Source of the DNA: Hyperoodon ampullatus
Lineage: Eukaryota > Chordata > Mammalia > Artiodactyla > Ziphiidae
Direction: 5' to 3'
Assembly: GCA_949752795.1 (NCBI GenBank)
Contig: OX457060.1
Span: 1,840,501-1,904,500, forward strand
Length of the DNA stretch: 64,000 bases
Shown here: positions 9,836-20,310 of the stretch, piece by piece
Position numbering within the stretch: the first letter of the stretch is position 1
Layout: each line of letters starts with the position of its first letter
Translations under genes and position numbers: made by a program
Notes under the pieces: model-generated
Database searches by the model: none
Told to the model about the DNA's origin: nothing
Seen by the model: only the letters and a program-made list of their open reading frames with translations

Positions 9836-10022
9836 CAGGGCTTGGCAAACTACATGGCCCAAGGGCTGGCCACTTAATTGTAAATAAAAGTTTTATGGGA
9901 ACACAGCCATGCTCATTCATTTAGATATTGTCTATGGCTGCTTTTGAGCTGTAACAGCAGGGTTGAATAATTTTGAGATACTCCTATTTATTTGAACCTT
10001 TAAGGAAAAGTTTGCTGACTCA
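9836..10022 (-). mobile_element. MER20 (hAT-Charlie MITE)
   Basis: The left end reads CAGGGCTTGGCAAACTACATGGCC and the right end AAAAGTTTGCTGACTCA, which are inverted hAT ends. The interior contains TAAATAAAAGTTTTATGGGAACACAGCCATGCTCATTCATTTAGATATTGTCTATGGCTGCTTTTGAGC. This is the MER20 body in the reverse orientation, about 187 bp of a ~219-bp family. Confidence 0.85.
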
Positions 10023-10639
10023 TACCTTAGAAGATTTCACTAAGAATGCCACTAGTTCCCCCATGACCCATCTAACCCTGCGGCCACCTACTTTCACCAC
10101 CTTCGTCTGCCTTTTTATTCTTACAATACTTCAAGCCAGACGGGTCAGGCTTTCCCATGAGTATCCTGGTAAATATTTAACAACACGCTCTCTGGGAAGA
10201 AAAAAAAGCCCTCAAGTATAAAGTTTGCCATATCTGTGGTGTAAATATTCCCACTATGGCTAATTTCAAGCTAACGTCATGACGTCAATGAGAGTTGGGA
10301 AGAGATGAAGACAATCAGCTCTAAGGAACTGTTAGGATGCCTCCAATACAGCCCTGGAGCCACTTCCTTTACATCTGGCCTGGGCTCTTCCACCAATTTT
10401 GTGATTAATAGAACCCTAAACTCTAAACAACCAGGCCTGCTAAAGGAATTTAGAGAATTTAGCTTTCTGGCTTTCAGCAAAGTAAAATTTCCCCTTTATT
10501 TTGTCAAAGTTTCTGTTCTGTTCATTTCATTACATGTTTTGTCTCCAGATTGAGTCTAAGATATCAAACCCCACACAATAACACTATTGTAACATGTAAT
10601 TCTGATGTTACAATTGTGTAAATATTATTTGCTACAGAT
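10023..10639. other. Unassigned stretch
   Basis: No gene or nameable repeat. A CRE-like pair, GACGTCA (within ACGTCATGACGTCAATG), lies at about 10275-10290. Confidence 0.4.
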
Positions 10640-11170
10640 TCAAGTTGTATGACTGGAGCACTTAAGAAAAAAATAGCCTTCAGTTACTACATCTCTGTAG
10701 AGCAAAGGAGAATGTTCCAGGTATCCAAGTCCAAACTAGTATCAGTTCATTTTTTTTTTCTATGTTTATATTTCTTTGAACATTCAGCTTCTGTTTTTTT
10801 TAAATCTCACTTACTGTTTTTTGAATTATTTGGTTTCAGTGGGACATCTTCTTGAGTGATTTCTTCATAGACCATGCTTGAATGTTAAATTTTCTGACTC
10901 CCTGGATTTCAGAAAATGTCTATATTTTGTCTTCACTTTGGGTGGTACTTTGGCTGGCTATAGAATTCCAGATTCAAATTAATTTTCCTTCAAAATCTGA
11001 TGCAAAATCTGATGTCAGGCTGAATCTCATTTCTTCATAGGTAACCTGTTTTTTCTTTGAAGGTTATATGATTTTCCTCTTTATGCTTTAATTTCTGAAA
11101 TTTTACCCAAGTGCATTTAAATGTGATATTTCTTTCCTCAGCCTCATTGGCCCTCAGTGGGACCCTTAAA
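10640..11170 (-). mobile_element. Old L1M 3' UTR (antisense)
   Basis: The text TTTCAGAAAATGTCTATATTTTGTCTTCACTTTGGGTGGTACTTTGGCTGGCTATAGAATTCCAGATT is the antisense L1M 3' UTR block. It is AT-rich with no coding capacity. Confidence 0.6.
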
Positions 11171-11530
11171 AAAAACACAAAACCAAAACCAAACATTTAT
11201 TTGGTTTAATGTCAAAATGTATTGTGAGGAAAACAAGGATGGCAATAATAACAACACAGAGATAACTCCAGTTAATTTTTTAAAGCATAAAACAAAACAA
11301 TATCATGGAAAAAGTTAAACAGTTCTGTACTGTTTAAAAATGAAAGGTACAGCTCTCCTCAGGCCTCACCTGCAGTCCCTCTCCCATTTTTCCTTGGTTC
11401 ATTGGGTATCCATCCATCCAGGAAAAAATGTTTCTACTGGCAAATAGTACTCACTTTTTGGAAAGTACACACCGCACACGCTTAACCACACAGTCAGCTT
11501 TCCCTTACTCCACTCCCTCAGGGATCTAAC

Positions 11531-12027
11531 TGTAATAGGGAAGAACAAATCTGATTCCAAATGGATCTGTTTCTTTTACTTTGACCTTTGTATTCTATTG
11601 CTTTTGCTACAAACTAAGAAGGTTGCCTATAGCCTGAAGTATACAGCATAGCTTTAAAGTCAAGGCTCTGACCTTTAAAGGTATAACACTTTTCCATTAA
11701 CAGAGAGATGAAAAAAAATAGCAGAACAGAGAATAACAGTTGTCTTGTTGGAGGTTTACAGGAGCATCATGACCTGACTTAGGAGGACAGCTGCAAGAAC
11801 AAAGGATTCTGACACCAAGAAGTTTGCACCAACCAACCACACCTCCTCCCTTTTTAGTATAAAAGAAGCCTGAGTTCTAACGTGGGTAAGATGGTTCTTT
11901 GGGGCACTAGTCCTCCATCTTCTCAGTCTGCTGGCTTTCCAAAAAAAGTCACTATTCCTTGCCCCAACACCTCATTTATTTATTGGCATCTCATGTGGCA
12001 AGCAGTACAAGCTTGGACTCAGTAACA
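11531..12027 (+). mobile_element. Solo LTR, ERV class I-like
   Basis: The 497-bp unit starts TGTAATAGGG and ends GACTCAGTAACA (TG...CA). It is flanked by the 4-bp direct repeat TAAC (11527-11530 and 12028-12031), as expected for gammaretrovirus-like integration. A TATA box (TATAAAAG, 11858-11865) defines the promoter. A degenerate A-rich signal near 11941 and a U5-like GGCAAGCAGTACAAGCTTGGACTC follow. There is no internal gag, pol or env, so this is the product of LTR-LTR recombination. The sequence is diverged and cannot encode a protein. Confidence 0.85.
11858..11865 (+). promoter_or_regulatory. TATA box of the solo LTR
   Basis: TATAAAAG lies 327 bp into the LTR, the usual place for the U3/R boundary promoter. 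Whether it is still active is unknown. Confidence 0.6.
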
Positions 12028-12420
12028 TAACCAGTCCCTTGTTGATGGACATTTAGATAATTTCAAGTTTTATGGCTGTGCAAACAATACTACAGTAAAC
12101 ACCTCTGAATGACTATAGGTATCTTGACATACTTTAATGACTATGTGCAAGGGATAAATTCCTAGTGGTGACATGGCTGGAATAACGAGTAAGGACATTT
12201 TATTTTTTGATCATATTTTGTCAGTTTGCCCTGCAAAAGTTTGCACATTTCATTCTCAATAACAGGTTATCAGTGTCTCATTCTCTACAAACTTATTAAT
12301 AGTAGGTATTATCAAGCTTTCTAAGTACTGCCAATCTGGACAAGTGAAAATATTGGTGCTTTCATGTGTGTTTCTTTGGCTGAATGTATGGCTTAGTATC
12401 ATTTCCTATGTTTACTGACC

Positions 12421-12900
12421 CTCTGAATTTCTTTTTCCTGACTCCCCATTTATATTCTTGGCCTCAGTGGATCTTTTCTTGGATGACCTGTGTCTTTCTT
12501 TGCCTCAGGAAAAAGTCTTTTGGTTACTTCTCCAATTGTCTCCTTTCTTCTACGTTCTCTGCCTTTTCCACTGCATTCAGACATCTACATTTGTCCTTGG
12601 GTTATTTTATTTTTATCTCATATTTTCCAGCTGTTTGTCTTTTCACTCTGCCTTAAAGAAAATGTTTTTCAACATTATCTCCCTAACATTCAGCTTGCTT
12701 TTTAAAAAATGTATAAATAAAATATGGCTTATCCAGTTTATAGATAGCACTGTCCTGCAATTTCTTATTCCTGATACACTTTCCTAAACTTTTTAGCAGT
12801 ATTTTTCTGGTATGTACCTCTGTATTTCTCAGTTCTTTGTATTTCTCAATCAAGACATTATCTTGATTTCCTGGTATGGAAGGTGAAGGTTTAGTACTAA
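12421..12900 (-). repeat. AT-rich LINE-like stretch
   Basis: Pyrimidine-rich text (for example TTTATTTTTATCTCATATTTTCCAGC) resembles antisense old L1 3' UTR, but I cannot name a family. Overlapping plus-strand open frames are leucine/phenylalanine-rich because of the T-rich sequence and are not credible genes. Confidence 0.35.
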
Positions 12901-14320
12901 TACCTCTTCCGTGTCCCCACTGCCATTCTCTCCATCCTACTGCAACAGCTGTGCCCCAACTTTTTGTTAAAGTATTAGCTACTTTTGGAGATAAGTATGT
13001 GAGTGTAGTTCATGGCTAAGTTAAAGTGTTCACTATGGTTATGTTTCCTTTATTTTTCCCCCTGGAATTAACAATTACCTTAAAAAAATCTTTTTTTTGG
13101 CTTTAGTTTTACATGCGTCTTTAACTAAAGCCTTCTAAGCCCTCCAAAAGGAATTGCAAAAGACTTCTGAATTTTAAAGAGCCCTTTTCCATGGATTGGC
13201 TCCCTCCTTTGTTTCTCTCCTTCTTGAGGTCTGAGGACAGAACTAAGAAAGACAGGATCAGGGTGTCAGGGGAAGATGAGAGGTAGGAAAGGGCTGGGGC
13301 CCGGAAAGGGGAAACAGATCTGCAGTGATCCCGGGTCTGGAGCTTCAGGGGTCAGTTGTCTGAGCTGGGAATGTCTCTACAGAAAGGGTGCTCTCGGTGG
13401 TGGGTGGTTCCCAGCCCCTCCACCCCCAAGATGAACAGCAGTACTGAATCTTTACAGGAGGACTGTAACACTGTAGCAGTGTCATTTTTTTCAAATTAGC
13501 ACCAACAAGTTTGCATTTTTCTAAGAATAGTGTGTTGAGGGCAGAGGGGTACGTGGTGAGTCGTACTTGGTGGAGGCAGAAGTGGGCCAAAGGCAGGCCC
13601 TCAATGTCTCCAGCTGGGCAAATGGGGTGAGACAGGTGTGAGAGAGAGAGAGAGACCAAGTCATGAGGAAGGGGGAGCTTTAAACTGGGCAGGAGCCCTC
13701 CCCTGACCTCCGTGCCTTCCTTCCCCACCCCTGCCCAGCACAGAGCAGTTGTTAAGAAGTAATATAAGTCCTAAGCCCCGTGAGAGCTCAGGGCACCTCT
13801 CAAGGCTGTTGGAATGTTAGAGGTTTGTGATTTAGAGGCAGGATGGGGCGCACAGCAACAAGTGGTCCATGTATTTTGATATAATTTTATTCAATGAATT
13901 GTGGAAGGACCAAGAGTCCCAGAAGGGCCCACCAAGGACTTGGCAGATCTCTTCTGGGACACCAGCCCCTCCTTCTTTCTCCACCAGCAAACCCTTCTGC
14001 AGGTGGTGACAGGAACTCTCAGAAGTTGCTAGTTTTGAACAGAACCAAATTTTAGTTGAATGGAACCCCAGAGGTTGGGTAGGGGTGATTGAGAGACTGT
14101 ACCTCAGACTTTTCCCTGGCTTCACCTGAACTGTGCGGGGCCCAGGACTTTCCAAAATGCTGGGTGGTGAAGCACCCCCTGCAGGCCACCTGAGCAGGCC
14201 ACTCTGCCTGGGCCTGGTTTTGTGAACTTCCCAGGATTCTGTCCTGGTGGCTGCAGGGGATACAGTCGCTAGTCCCCAGACCGCCAGTCTAGGCTGACCT
14301 CCCGACATCCCTCTTGTTCA
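12901..14320. other. Unassigned, mostly unique
   Basis: No supported exon. Minus-strand frames at 13345-13728 and 13832-14308 are long for chance but show no domain, and I see no splice context that I trust. Confidence 0.4.
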
Positions 14321-14435
14321 GCCCTGAACTCTATCTGAAAGTGCCTTGTGACAGGTATTTGTTCCATCTTGTTAACCCTGCCCAGCACATAGGAGGTGAT
14401 CAATAAGTAATTGTTGTGTGAATCAATAACCCCCA
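14321..14435 (+). repeat. L2/MIR 3' end
   Basis: The sequence TTGTTAACCCTGCCCAGCACATAGGAGGTGATCAATAAGTAATTGTTGTGTGAATCAA is the common L2-type 3' terminal block. Confidence 0.6.
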
Positions 14436-14569
14436 GCCTCTCTTAGAGTTGAGCTCTGCAGTGTGATTAGAAGAGGTGACACTGGCTTCCCTTTGTCAGC
14501 ACTGCTCCCTGCTGGGCGGTGCCCTGAGCCTCTTCCAGAGCTCTCTGCCTTTCTACGGCGGCTGTGCTT

Positions 14570-14571
<2 letters not shown>

Positions 14572-14614
<43 letters not shown>
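14572..14614. repeat. (AC)n microsatellite
   Basis: A pure run of about 21 AC units. It generates spurious Thr-His or Cys-Val open frames on both strands. Confidence 0.97.
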
Positions 14615-14616
<2 letters not shown>

Positions 14617-14761
14617 CTGATGCTCACCACCAGTGTCCAGGACACATTCACTGCTCATTTGTGTCTCTTAGCACAGAAACACAAGAGTTCCTGCTCACAG
14701 TTTCCCACTCCCCCTCCAGGGCTGCCCCCAGAGATATTTTCCAGGTGTTTTTAGATGTCTA

Positions 14762-14960
14762 GAGGCACTAGCATCAATCATCATGACATCACAGTTCAGT
14801 TCTTCCTATGTGCTTGGCACTGTTCACTACTTTTCACTCAGCATCTCATTTAATCCTAGCAGCAACTCTAAGACTCAGAGAACTTAATTTGCCTGGGACC
14901 ATCAGATGAGCCCAGATAGGAAGCCAGGCCTTTCTTACCTGTGTCTGTTCAACTGATCAC
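14762..14960 (-). repeat. MIR SINE
   Basis: The block TTCTTCCTATGTGCTTGGCACTGTTCACTACTTTTCACTCAGCATCTCATTTAATCCTAGCAGCAAC followed by CCCAGATAGGAAGCCAGGCC is antisense MIR. Confidence 0.75.
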
Positions 14961-15459
14961 ACCACAGTACTTGAACACCAAAGCCAGGGTTCAGCAAATG
15001 TTAGCAGCAGGAAGGATGCCAGGGTTCTGAGGCACGGTGTGTCCCAGCCAGCAGGGGCCGCTGTTTCCCCATGCTCGGGTCAGGAACCTGGCCGCGGTCC
15101 CCCACTGACCTAGTTTGTCCCCCACAGAACACAGTCGGAGCTTGGACTTGTGAGCCCAAGGGAGTCCCCCAAACTCTAGGGGACCTGCCCTACCTTACCA
15201 CAGTCCTCAGCACAGCCTTCAGCCTGCATGCCCCCCAACCAGACACAAGGGAGCATAGGAGGTTAGCCATTGCAGATGCCAAAGTAGAAGTCTGAACTGG
15301 AGAGTTCTTCTGCTCTGTCAGAATTTCTTCTAGGTGTAGGGGTCTATCCGTCTGGTTTTGGGGGCCTGGCTAACTGTTGGGTTCTCCTCCTGAGAGAGGA
15401 AGGTTGGCTTTCAGGGAGGTGAGCCCCTGGGGTGGGAGAATCCAGTTAGACTACTGGTC
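14961..15459. other. Unassigned stretch
   Basis: No supported gene or nameable repeat. Confidence 0.4.
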
Positions 15460-15721
15460 TCCAAATTGGGGTACGCAAGATGATCTGTTGGAGGTACAGG
15501 GAGAAAATACTAGAACTTTTATTTATGTATTTATTTATATTTTTAATCTAAAAATAAGAATGTAGCCTCGCTAATATTTAATATCCAAATTGGTGGTGGT
15601 TCTCACACTGGAATGGATGTCAAATAGTCCTGTATCAACAAAGCATGTGTGACAGACTTTATGTGTCCCCACCAGGCTGGACTTATGGAGTGTATTATGT
15701 ACGTTACCTAAAGTAATCCTT

Positions 15722-15930
15722 GGGACTTCCCTGGTGGCACAGTGGTTGGGACTCCACGCTCCCGGGGGCCCAGGTTCAGTCCCTGGTCAGGGAACTGGAT
15801 CCCATGTGCATGCTGCAACTAGGAGTTCACATGCCACAACTGGGGAGCCTGCCAGCCACAACTAAGGAGCCCACTGGCAGCAACAAAGGCCCGTCAAAAC
15901 CAAATAAATAATAAAATTTTTTAAAAAAAG
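15722..15930 (+). mobile_element. CHR SINE, older diverged subtype, with target duplication
   Basis: The element opens GGGACTTCCCTGGTGGCACAG, carries a degenerate B-box (GGTTCAGTCCC) and ends AAATAAATAATAAAATTTTTTAAAAAAAG. The flanks AAAGTAATCCTT at 15710-15721 and 15931-15942 are a perfect 12-bp target duplication. Its body differs from the short CpG-rich type, so it belongs to another subfamily. Confidence 0.95.
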
Positions 15931-15942
15931 AAAGTAATCCTT

Positions 15943-16831
15943 ACAGCACAGACAAGTAGCTTTTAAGAATTCCCTGTGAAGAAACCAGAGTCTGAAGGTA
16001 ATACGAATGGTACCTGCACAAGTGACCCAGAGAAAGAGAAATGACTGAGCTCTTATTCCACTCCTCGTACGAGCTCTTAGCTGCATATGACATAAAAACA
16101 AGGACAGCCCATTCAGATCTGACAAGACATCAGTCTCCCAAATTCAAACCTGTCAAAACCGTTTGAAATTATATCTATTACCATTTATAGAGAGCTTTGC
16201 TATAATAACAAACATAGCTAGGCCTTGATATCAGTAGTACTAGCGATAGGAGTACAGCCATATGGCTTATCAGGGGTGCAAGCAAAAATGTGTTTGGAGG
16301 CTGAGGCCCAGATCAAAAGAGCCTGGAGATCACTGGTGTGTGCCACTGCCAACAGTCCTGTGTTCCTGTCCTGACAGTTCTTACAGTTTGCTGTGTACCA
16401 AAGGCTTAAGCATTGGGTTTTGTGAAGATTGTTGCTGACACTGCTCAAGGCCAGACATCAGAACCATGACCCTTTGGGATTTGGTTCAGATTCCAGCTGA
16501 GGCATTTCAAATAGGGTGGTTTTTGTTTGTTTTTGGTCTGCTTCACGAGTGCCAGATTCCTGTCACAGAAGGAGGAGGAAGGGGAGGTGGGAGCCTTCTG
16601 TGCGTGGCCCTCTTCTGGGCTCACTGGAGTGGGCCTACTTTACGGGACCCCCGAGGGTCCGTCCTGGTTTACTGCATGTTTCCCCACCCTGCATAGTGGA
16701 GGGGCCTCCCTCTCAGCCCCAGTCCCTATGTGCTTCCTTTCGGGGGCAGAAGATTAAAAAGATCGGCCCAAATCTTGACAGAGGGAGAGTTCATTCTAAG
16801 TGGACTCACTGAGAACAGATGCACGGTCGCC
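15943..16831. other. Unassigned, mostly unique
   Basis: No credible exon. Three overlapping plus-strand frames at about 16466-16975 show no domain. Confidence 0.4.
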
Positions 16832-17045
16832 TGTATCAGTTCTTATCAAAATGCCGTCCAAAGACCAATTGCATCAGAATTCCTTAGGATGATTTGGAAA
16901 CATGCAGATTCCCACGTCCCACCTGAGACCTCCCGACTCAGAATCTGTGAGTGGCCTGAGGAAAAAGCATTTTAAATAAACCCTTGTCCCCACCTCTACC
17001 AACTGATGATTCCAAAGCATGCTCATATTATAGAAACATCACTCT
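16832..17045 (+). mobile_element. MER5-type hAT MITE
   Basis: The text CAGTTCTTATCAAAATGCCGTCC, then TTGCATCAGAATTCCTTAGGATGATTTGGAAACATGCAGATTCCCACGTCCC, then GACTCAGAATCTGTGAGTGG and AACTGATGATTCCAAAGCATG follows the MER5 consensus layout. Confidence 0.7.
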
Positions 17046-17599
17046 ATATGATGATATGTTTGAAAACTACAGTTTTTCCAGAGGGCTTATAATCTGAATT
17101 CATTTTTCTCAATATGGGAGAGGTGGGGCCCAGTAGCCTTCTGTTGATTTTAAGCCCAAGGGTGGAGTGAGGCTCAGAGGGGGTCAGTCACTCACCCAAG
17201 TGTGTGGGACGTTCCCAGTGGATGGGAGCCGCCGCCCACACCAGACTCACAGGGCTGTGGGGAGTGAGATGACAGTCCACACATCAGCGAAGGGGGCCCT
17301 GGCTTCAAGTAACTCCATGAGAAGGGGGTGAATTTCTGGGGCAAATTCATCCCTGAAACCACAGCCCAGCCTGGGCCCAGTGGGAATTACAATCCCACTC
17401 ATCTTTAGAAAGGGACCTCAGAACTCCAGGCTTAAAGGCTGGCCGATCTAACCACGTGACCAGCAAAATCCATGGAGATCCTTTAGCAAAAAATAGCACA
17501 ATGCATGTTGGCCTCACAATACTGAAGAGGCCTCTGGAGTAGAGGCAGGAATTAGAGCGCCCTCTTCTGGCAGAGCCTTCCTCCCCACCCCCCACCTCC

Positions 17600-17815
17600 G
17601 TAAAAGACCCTCCTGCCCATGCTCTGCCCCAGGCTGGCCAGCACTCCCTTCCCCAGTCTACCCCCCTCCGCTGCATCCTGGGCCTGTCTCTACCTCGTCA
17701 CTCATCACACCGTCACACTGCATTGCGCTGCCCGGGTTGGCGTCTGTCTCCCCCAGTGCACAGTAAGTCTCCTGGCGGTAGGGCCTGGGTTCCGTGAATG
17801 TTTGTAAAGTGAATA
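17600..17815 (+). mobile_element. L2 LINE fragment
   Basis: The order 'CTCTGCCCCAGGCTGG...CTGCATCCTGGGCCTGTCTCTACCTCGTCACTCATCACACCGTCACACTGCATTG...GTCTGTCTCCCCCAGTGCACAG...GTGAATGTTTGTAAAGTGAATAGA' follows the sense L2 3' end. Confidence 0.55.
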
Positions 17816-19249
17816 GACTCACCACTGGGGCTTCTCCTGTGTCTTTCACGATCACCTCAAGCACCCTCACACCCCACTGAGACAGAGCCCTGGCACTGCC
17901 ATTCGGTGAACCGCCAGGGTGGTGAGAAAAGTCTAGAATGTCCATTTTCTCTGTCATGGGGAAGAGGCAGACCTGGAGCCAGGGCTGCAATCGCAAACCA
18001 GAGCTGCAGGGCCACCTGCCAACTTGTCACTCTGGGCCTACCTCCCTGCCAGGTAGGAAGGGACCACAGTATTTTCCTCCTCTTAGAGGCTAAGAAATCA
18101 GCTGAGCAAGGTAAGCCAGCTTTCAAGGCCAACTTCCAATCCAGCTCCCTGCCGCCCAACCCTTTCTTGCAGCTGAGGTGCTGGCCAATGGGAGTTTGGC
18201 TTCTGCTTTCCCATCTTTCTTGGCAACATTCACAACCCTCCCCAATGGTGAGCAATGCAAGTTCCAGGCATGCCTGCTTCATTACTGGCTGCCCAGGTGT
18301 CACTTTAACCACAGGGTGAGTGCCTAACTGGTCGTGGGCCGATAAACATGCAAATTTCCATATGCAAACAGTGTTAGGTTGAAGCTTCTTTCCCACTAAG
18401 AAAGGTACCTGACAACAAGCTGAGAAAGTTGGGTGCCAGCCCATGTCTTCCTGGCACCATCCACCATCCACGGTTACCAGGTATCTGGGAAAACAAGCTG
18501 CTTGTCCCCTCATGCAGGAGTGAGTATACACCCCTCTTCTTCAAGTCCCTAGAGGGTGACTTAAACAGGTACAGCCCGATCCTGGTCTGGGTAAAAGTAC
18601 TTTTTTGCTTACGTGTTTCAGTGGTGTTTGAGGTTGGTGCAGTTTGTGTGCAGGTGATGTGAGTGGTTTCCACACTAACATGGAAACCCTCAGCCTAGTG
18701 GCTTTCTACTTCCTTGGGGCTTCGACTCCCATCAGTAGCAGGGATCCTCGCTGTGAGGCAGTGGTGCTTTTTCCAGTAGGTGCCAATGTACAGACCGACA
18801 GACCCAGGCTCATTTTCTCACAGGTTTCCACCTGGGGCCACAAGAACTAGGGACGGACTGCATCTCCTTTCCTGAAGCCCTCAATGGAGCAGTGGGAAGT
18901 GACGGTGCAGGCATGGGTGACTCGGCCAGGGTGAGGCCTGCAGCTCATTCATCTTGGTCTCTGGCCCTGATGGGGAGGAGATGACACACAACGGTGGGAG
19001 ACTCCCGCAGAAGCACCCACCAGAGGAGGGTCGAGCGCAGCTTTCTGGGTACAGGATGGGAAGCCAGGAAAGGAAACCACCCTGGAGTTAGGATTTTGTG
19101 TTTAGGCTCTGGGAAGCCATTCTTTTTTACCTGATTTGATTGGCAGCAAATAACAAAAAACGAAAACAACGTGGAGAAGGGTTACTGAGATACAAGCAAC
19201 AAAAGGCCCTCTGGAGTCCTAATCAGTGTCCGGAAGCTGGAAGCTTCCC
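17816..19249. other. Unassigned, mostly unique
   Basis: A 224-codon minus-strand frame at 17857-18531 is the longest non-repeat frame, but it has no domain I recognise and overlaps a plus-strand frame. I do not call it a gene. Confidence 0.4.
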
Positions 19250-19790
19250 GGGGAAGAGGAAGGAGTGGATTCTTGGATCCAAAGGTCAGGCGGGGTGCAG
19301 GCGGGCGCAGGGAGCAAGGGAGGATCGGGGGAGGACGCGCAGGGGGCCGGGACTGGAAGGCAAGGGCCGCCCGCGCCGCCAGGGGGCGCCCTCTCGGCCG
19401 GGGGTCCCGCGTCCGGGGGACGGGGCCTGGGGGCGGGGCCCGGGCCCTGTTCCCGCGCCGGCCAGAGGAATGCGGCCTTTGGCTCTTCCCCTGTCCGCAT
19501 TCCGGTCGGCGCAGGAATGTGAACAGGGTGTTCGCTGCGCGCCCTGGACGCGCGAGTCCCGTCCCCTCCCGTCGGAGAACGCCTGGCAGCGGCTCCAGGG
19601 GAGGCCCCCTGTCTGCCACCCCGCAGGACCTGCCGCACGTCCGGCTGGAGGGCAGGGTCCTGAGGGCTGTCAGGCCAGCTGGGCCTCAGCACCAGCCCCC
19701 GGGTGGCGGTGCTTCGAGCGAGACCAACTGTGGTTTAGAAAAGGAGGGAAACCCGAAGTAGTCCGCGCGGGCGCCGAGAAGGCAGGGCCT
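19250..19790. promoter_or_regulatory. CpG-island-like segment, possible promoter
   Basis: Over about 540 bp the sequence is strongly GC-rich with dense CpG, unlike its flanks, and I can name no repeat in it. It holds GGGGGCGGGGCC (Sp1 type, near 19429-19440), a CTCF-type motif (19375-19392), and a GGGGG-ACGGGG-CCTGGGGG-CGGGG run. In mammals such islands usually mark transcription starts of genes or lncRNAs, but I cannot identify an exon or transcript. A 239-codon plus-strand frame crosses it, as expected by chance in GC-rich DNA. Confidence 0.7.
19375..19392 (+). promoter_or_regulatory. CTCF-type motif
   Basis: GCCGCCAGGGGGCGCCCT closely fits the CTCF core consensus CCASYAGRKGGCRS. The match is by eye. 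Occupancy is unknown. Confidence 0.6.
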
Positions 19791-19992
19791 GTAGCTGGGA
19801 GGGGAGATGGAATCCACCTTCTCTGCCCCCAGCCTCAAGGGGCAGAATTCAGACCTTAGATCTGCCCATCTTTAGGGCATAGTGTGGATGGCAAGGCCTG
19901 AAGATAGGAAGGGAAAAGCAGACAATCCAGTCTGGGATTAGGTGCTCTTTGACCAGCCAGGGAGAGACTGAATATCCAAGAATAAGCATTTA

Positions 19993-20310
19993 ATTCATTC
20001 AACAAATATTTACCAAGCCTCTGCTCTGTGCCAGTCCCTGAGCTAAATTCTGGGGACACAGAGGTGAACAAGGCATCACCTGGCCTTTAGGAGCTGACGT
20101 TCTGATCCTAGAGACAGTCGCTCAAACACCCAGAGAGAGGGAAGAAGCTGAGGGTGATGGGGAACATAAAAGAATAGCCCAGATTGGGAGATCCAGGAAG
20201 GCTTCCTGGAGGAAGCTGCCAAGTGACCTGAAAGGCCAATAGGAGTTAGCCCAAAAGATGGGGGAACAGTGTTCTAGACAGAGGGAACCTTGTGTTCAGA
20301 GGCTGAAGGA
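19993..20310 (-). mobile_element. L2 LINE fragment (antisense)
   Basis: The sequence opens TTCATTCAACAAATATTTACCAAGCCTCTGCTCTGTGCCAGTCCCTGAGC and continues with GGAAGGCTTCCTGGAGGAAGCTGCCAAGTGACCTG and CAGTGTTCTAGACAGAGGGAACC. Confidence 0.75.

Larger units (their letters stand above)
11390..12420 (-). mobile_element. Old L1 (L1ME-like) split by a solo LTR
   Basis: The right part reads AACCAGTCCCTTGTTGATGGACATTTAGATAATTTCAAG, then AAGGGATAAATTCCTAGTGGTGACATGGCTGG and TTGCCCTGCAAAAGTTTGCACATTTC, which is antisense L1. Removing the LTR at 11531-12027 and one copy of TAAC joins '...GGGATC' to 'TAACCAGTCCC'. Confidence 0.65.

Noticed and set aside
14463..14762. Frames with Thr-His or Cys-Val repeats
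   Set aside because: These are translations of the (AC)n microsatellite.
17857..18531. 224-codon minus-strand frame
   Set aside because: No domain, an opposite-strand frame overlaps, and there is no promoter or splice context that I can support.
19140..19859. 239-codon open frame across the CpG island
   Set aside because: Stops are rare in such GC-rich DNA, overlapping frames are open on both strands, and no domain or homologue is recognisable.
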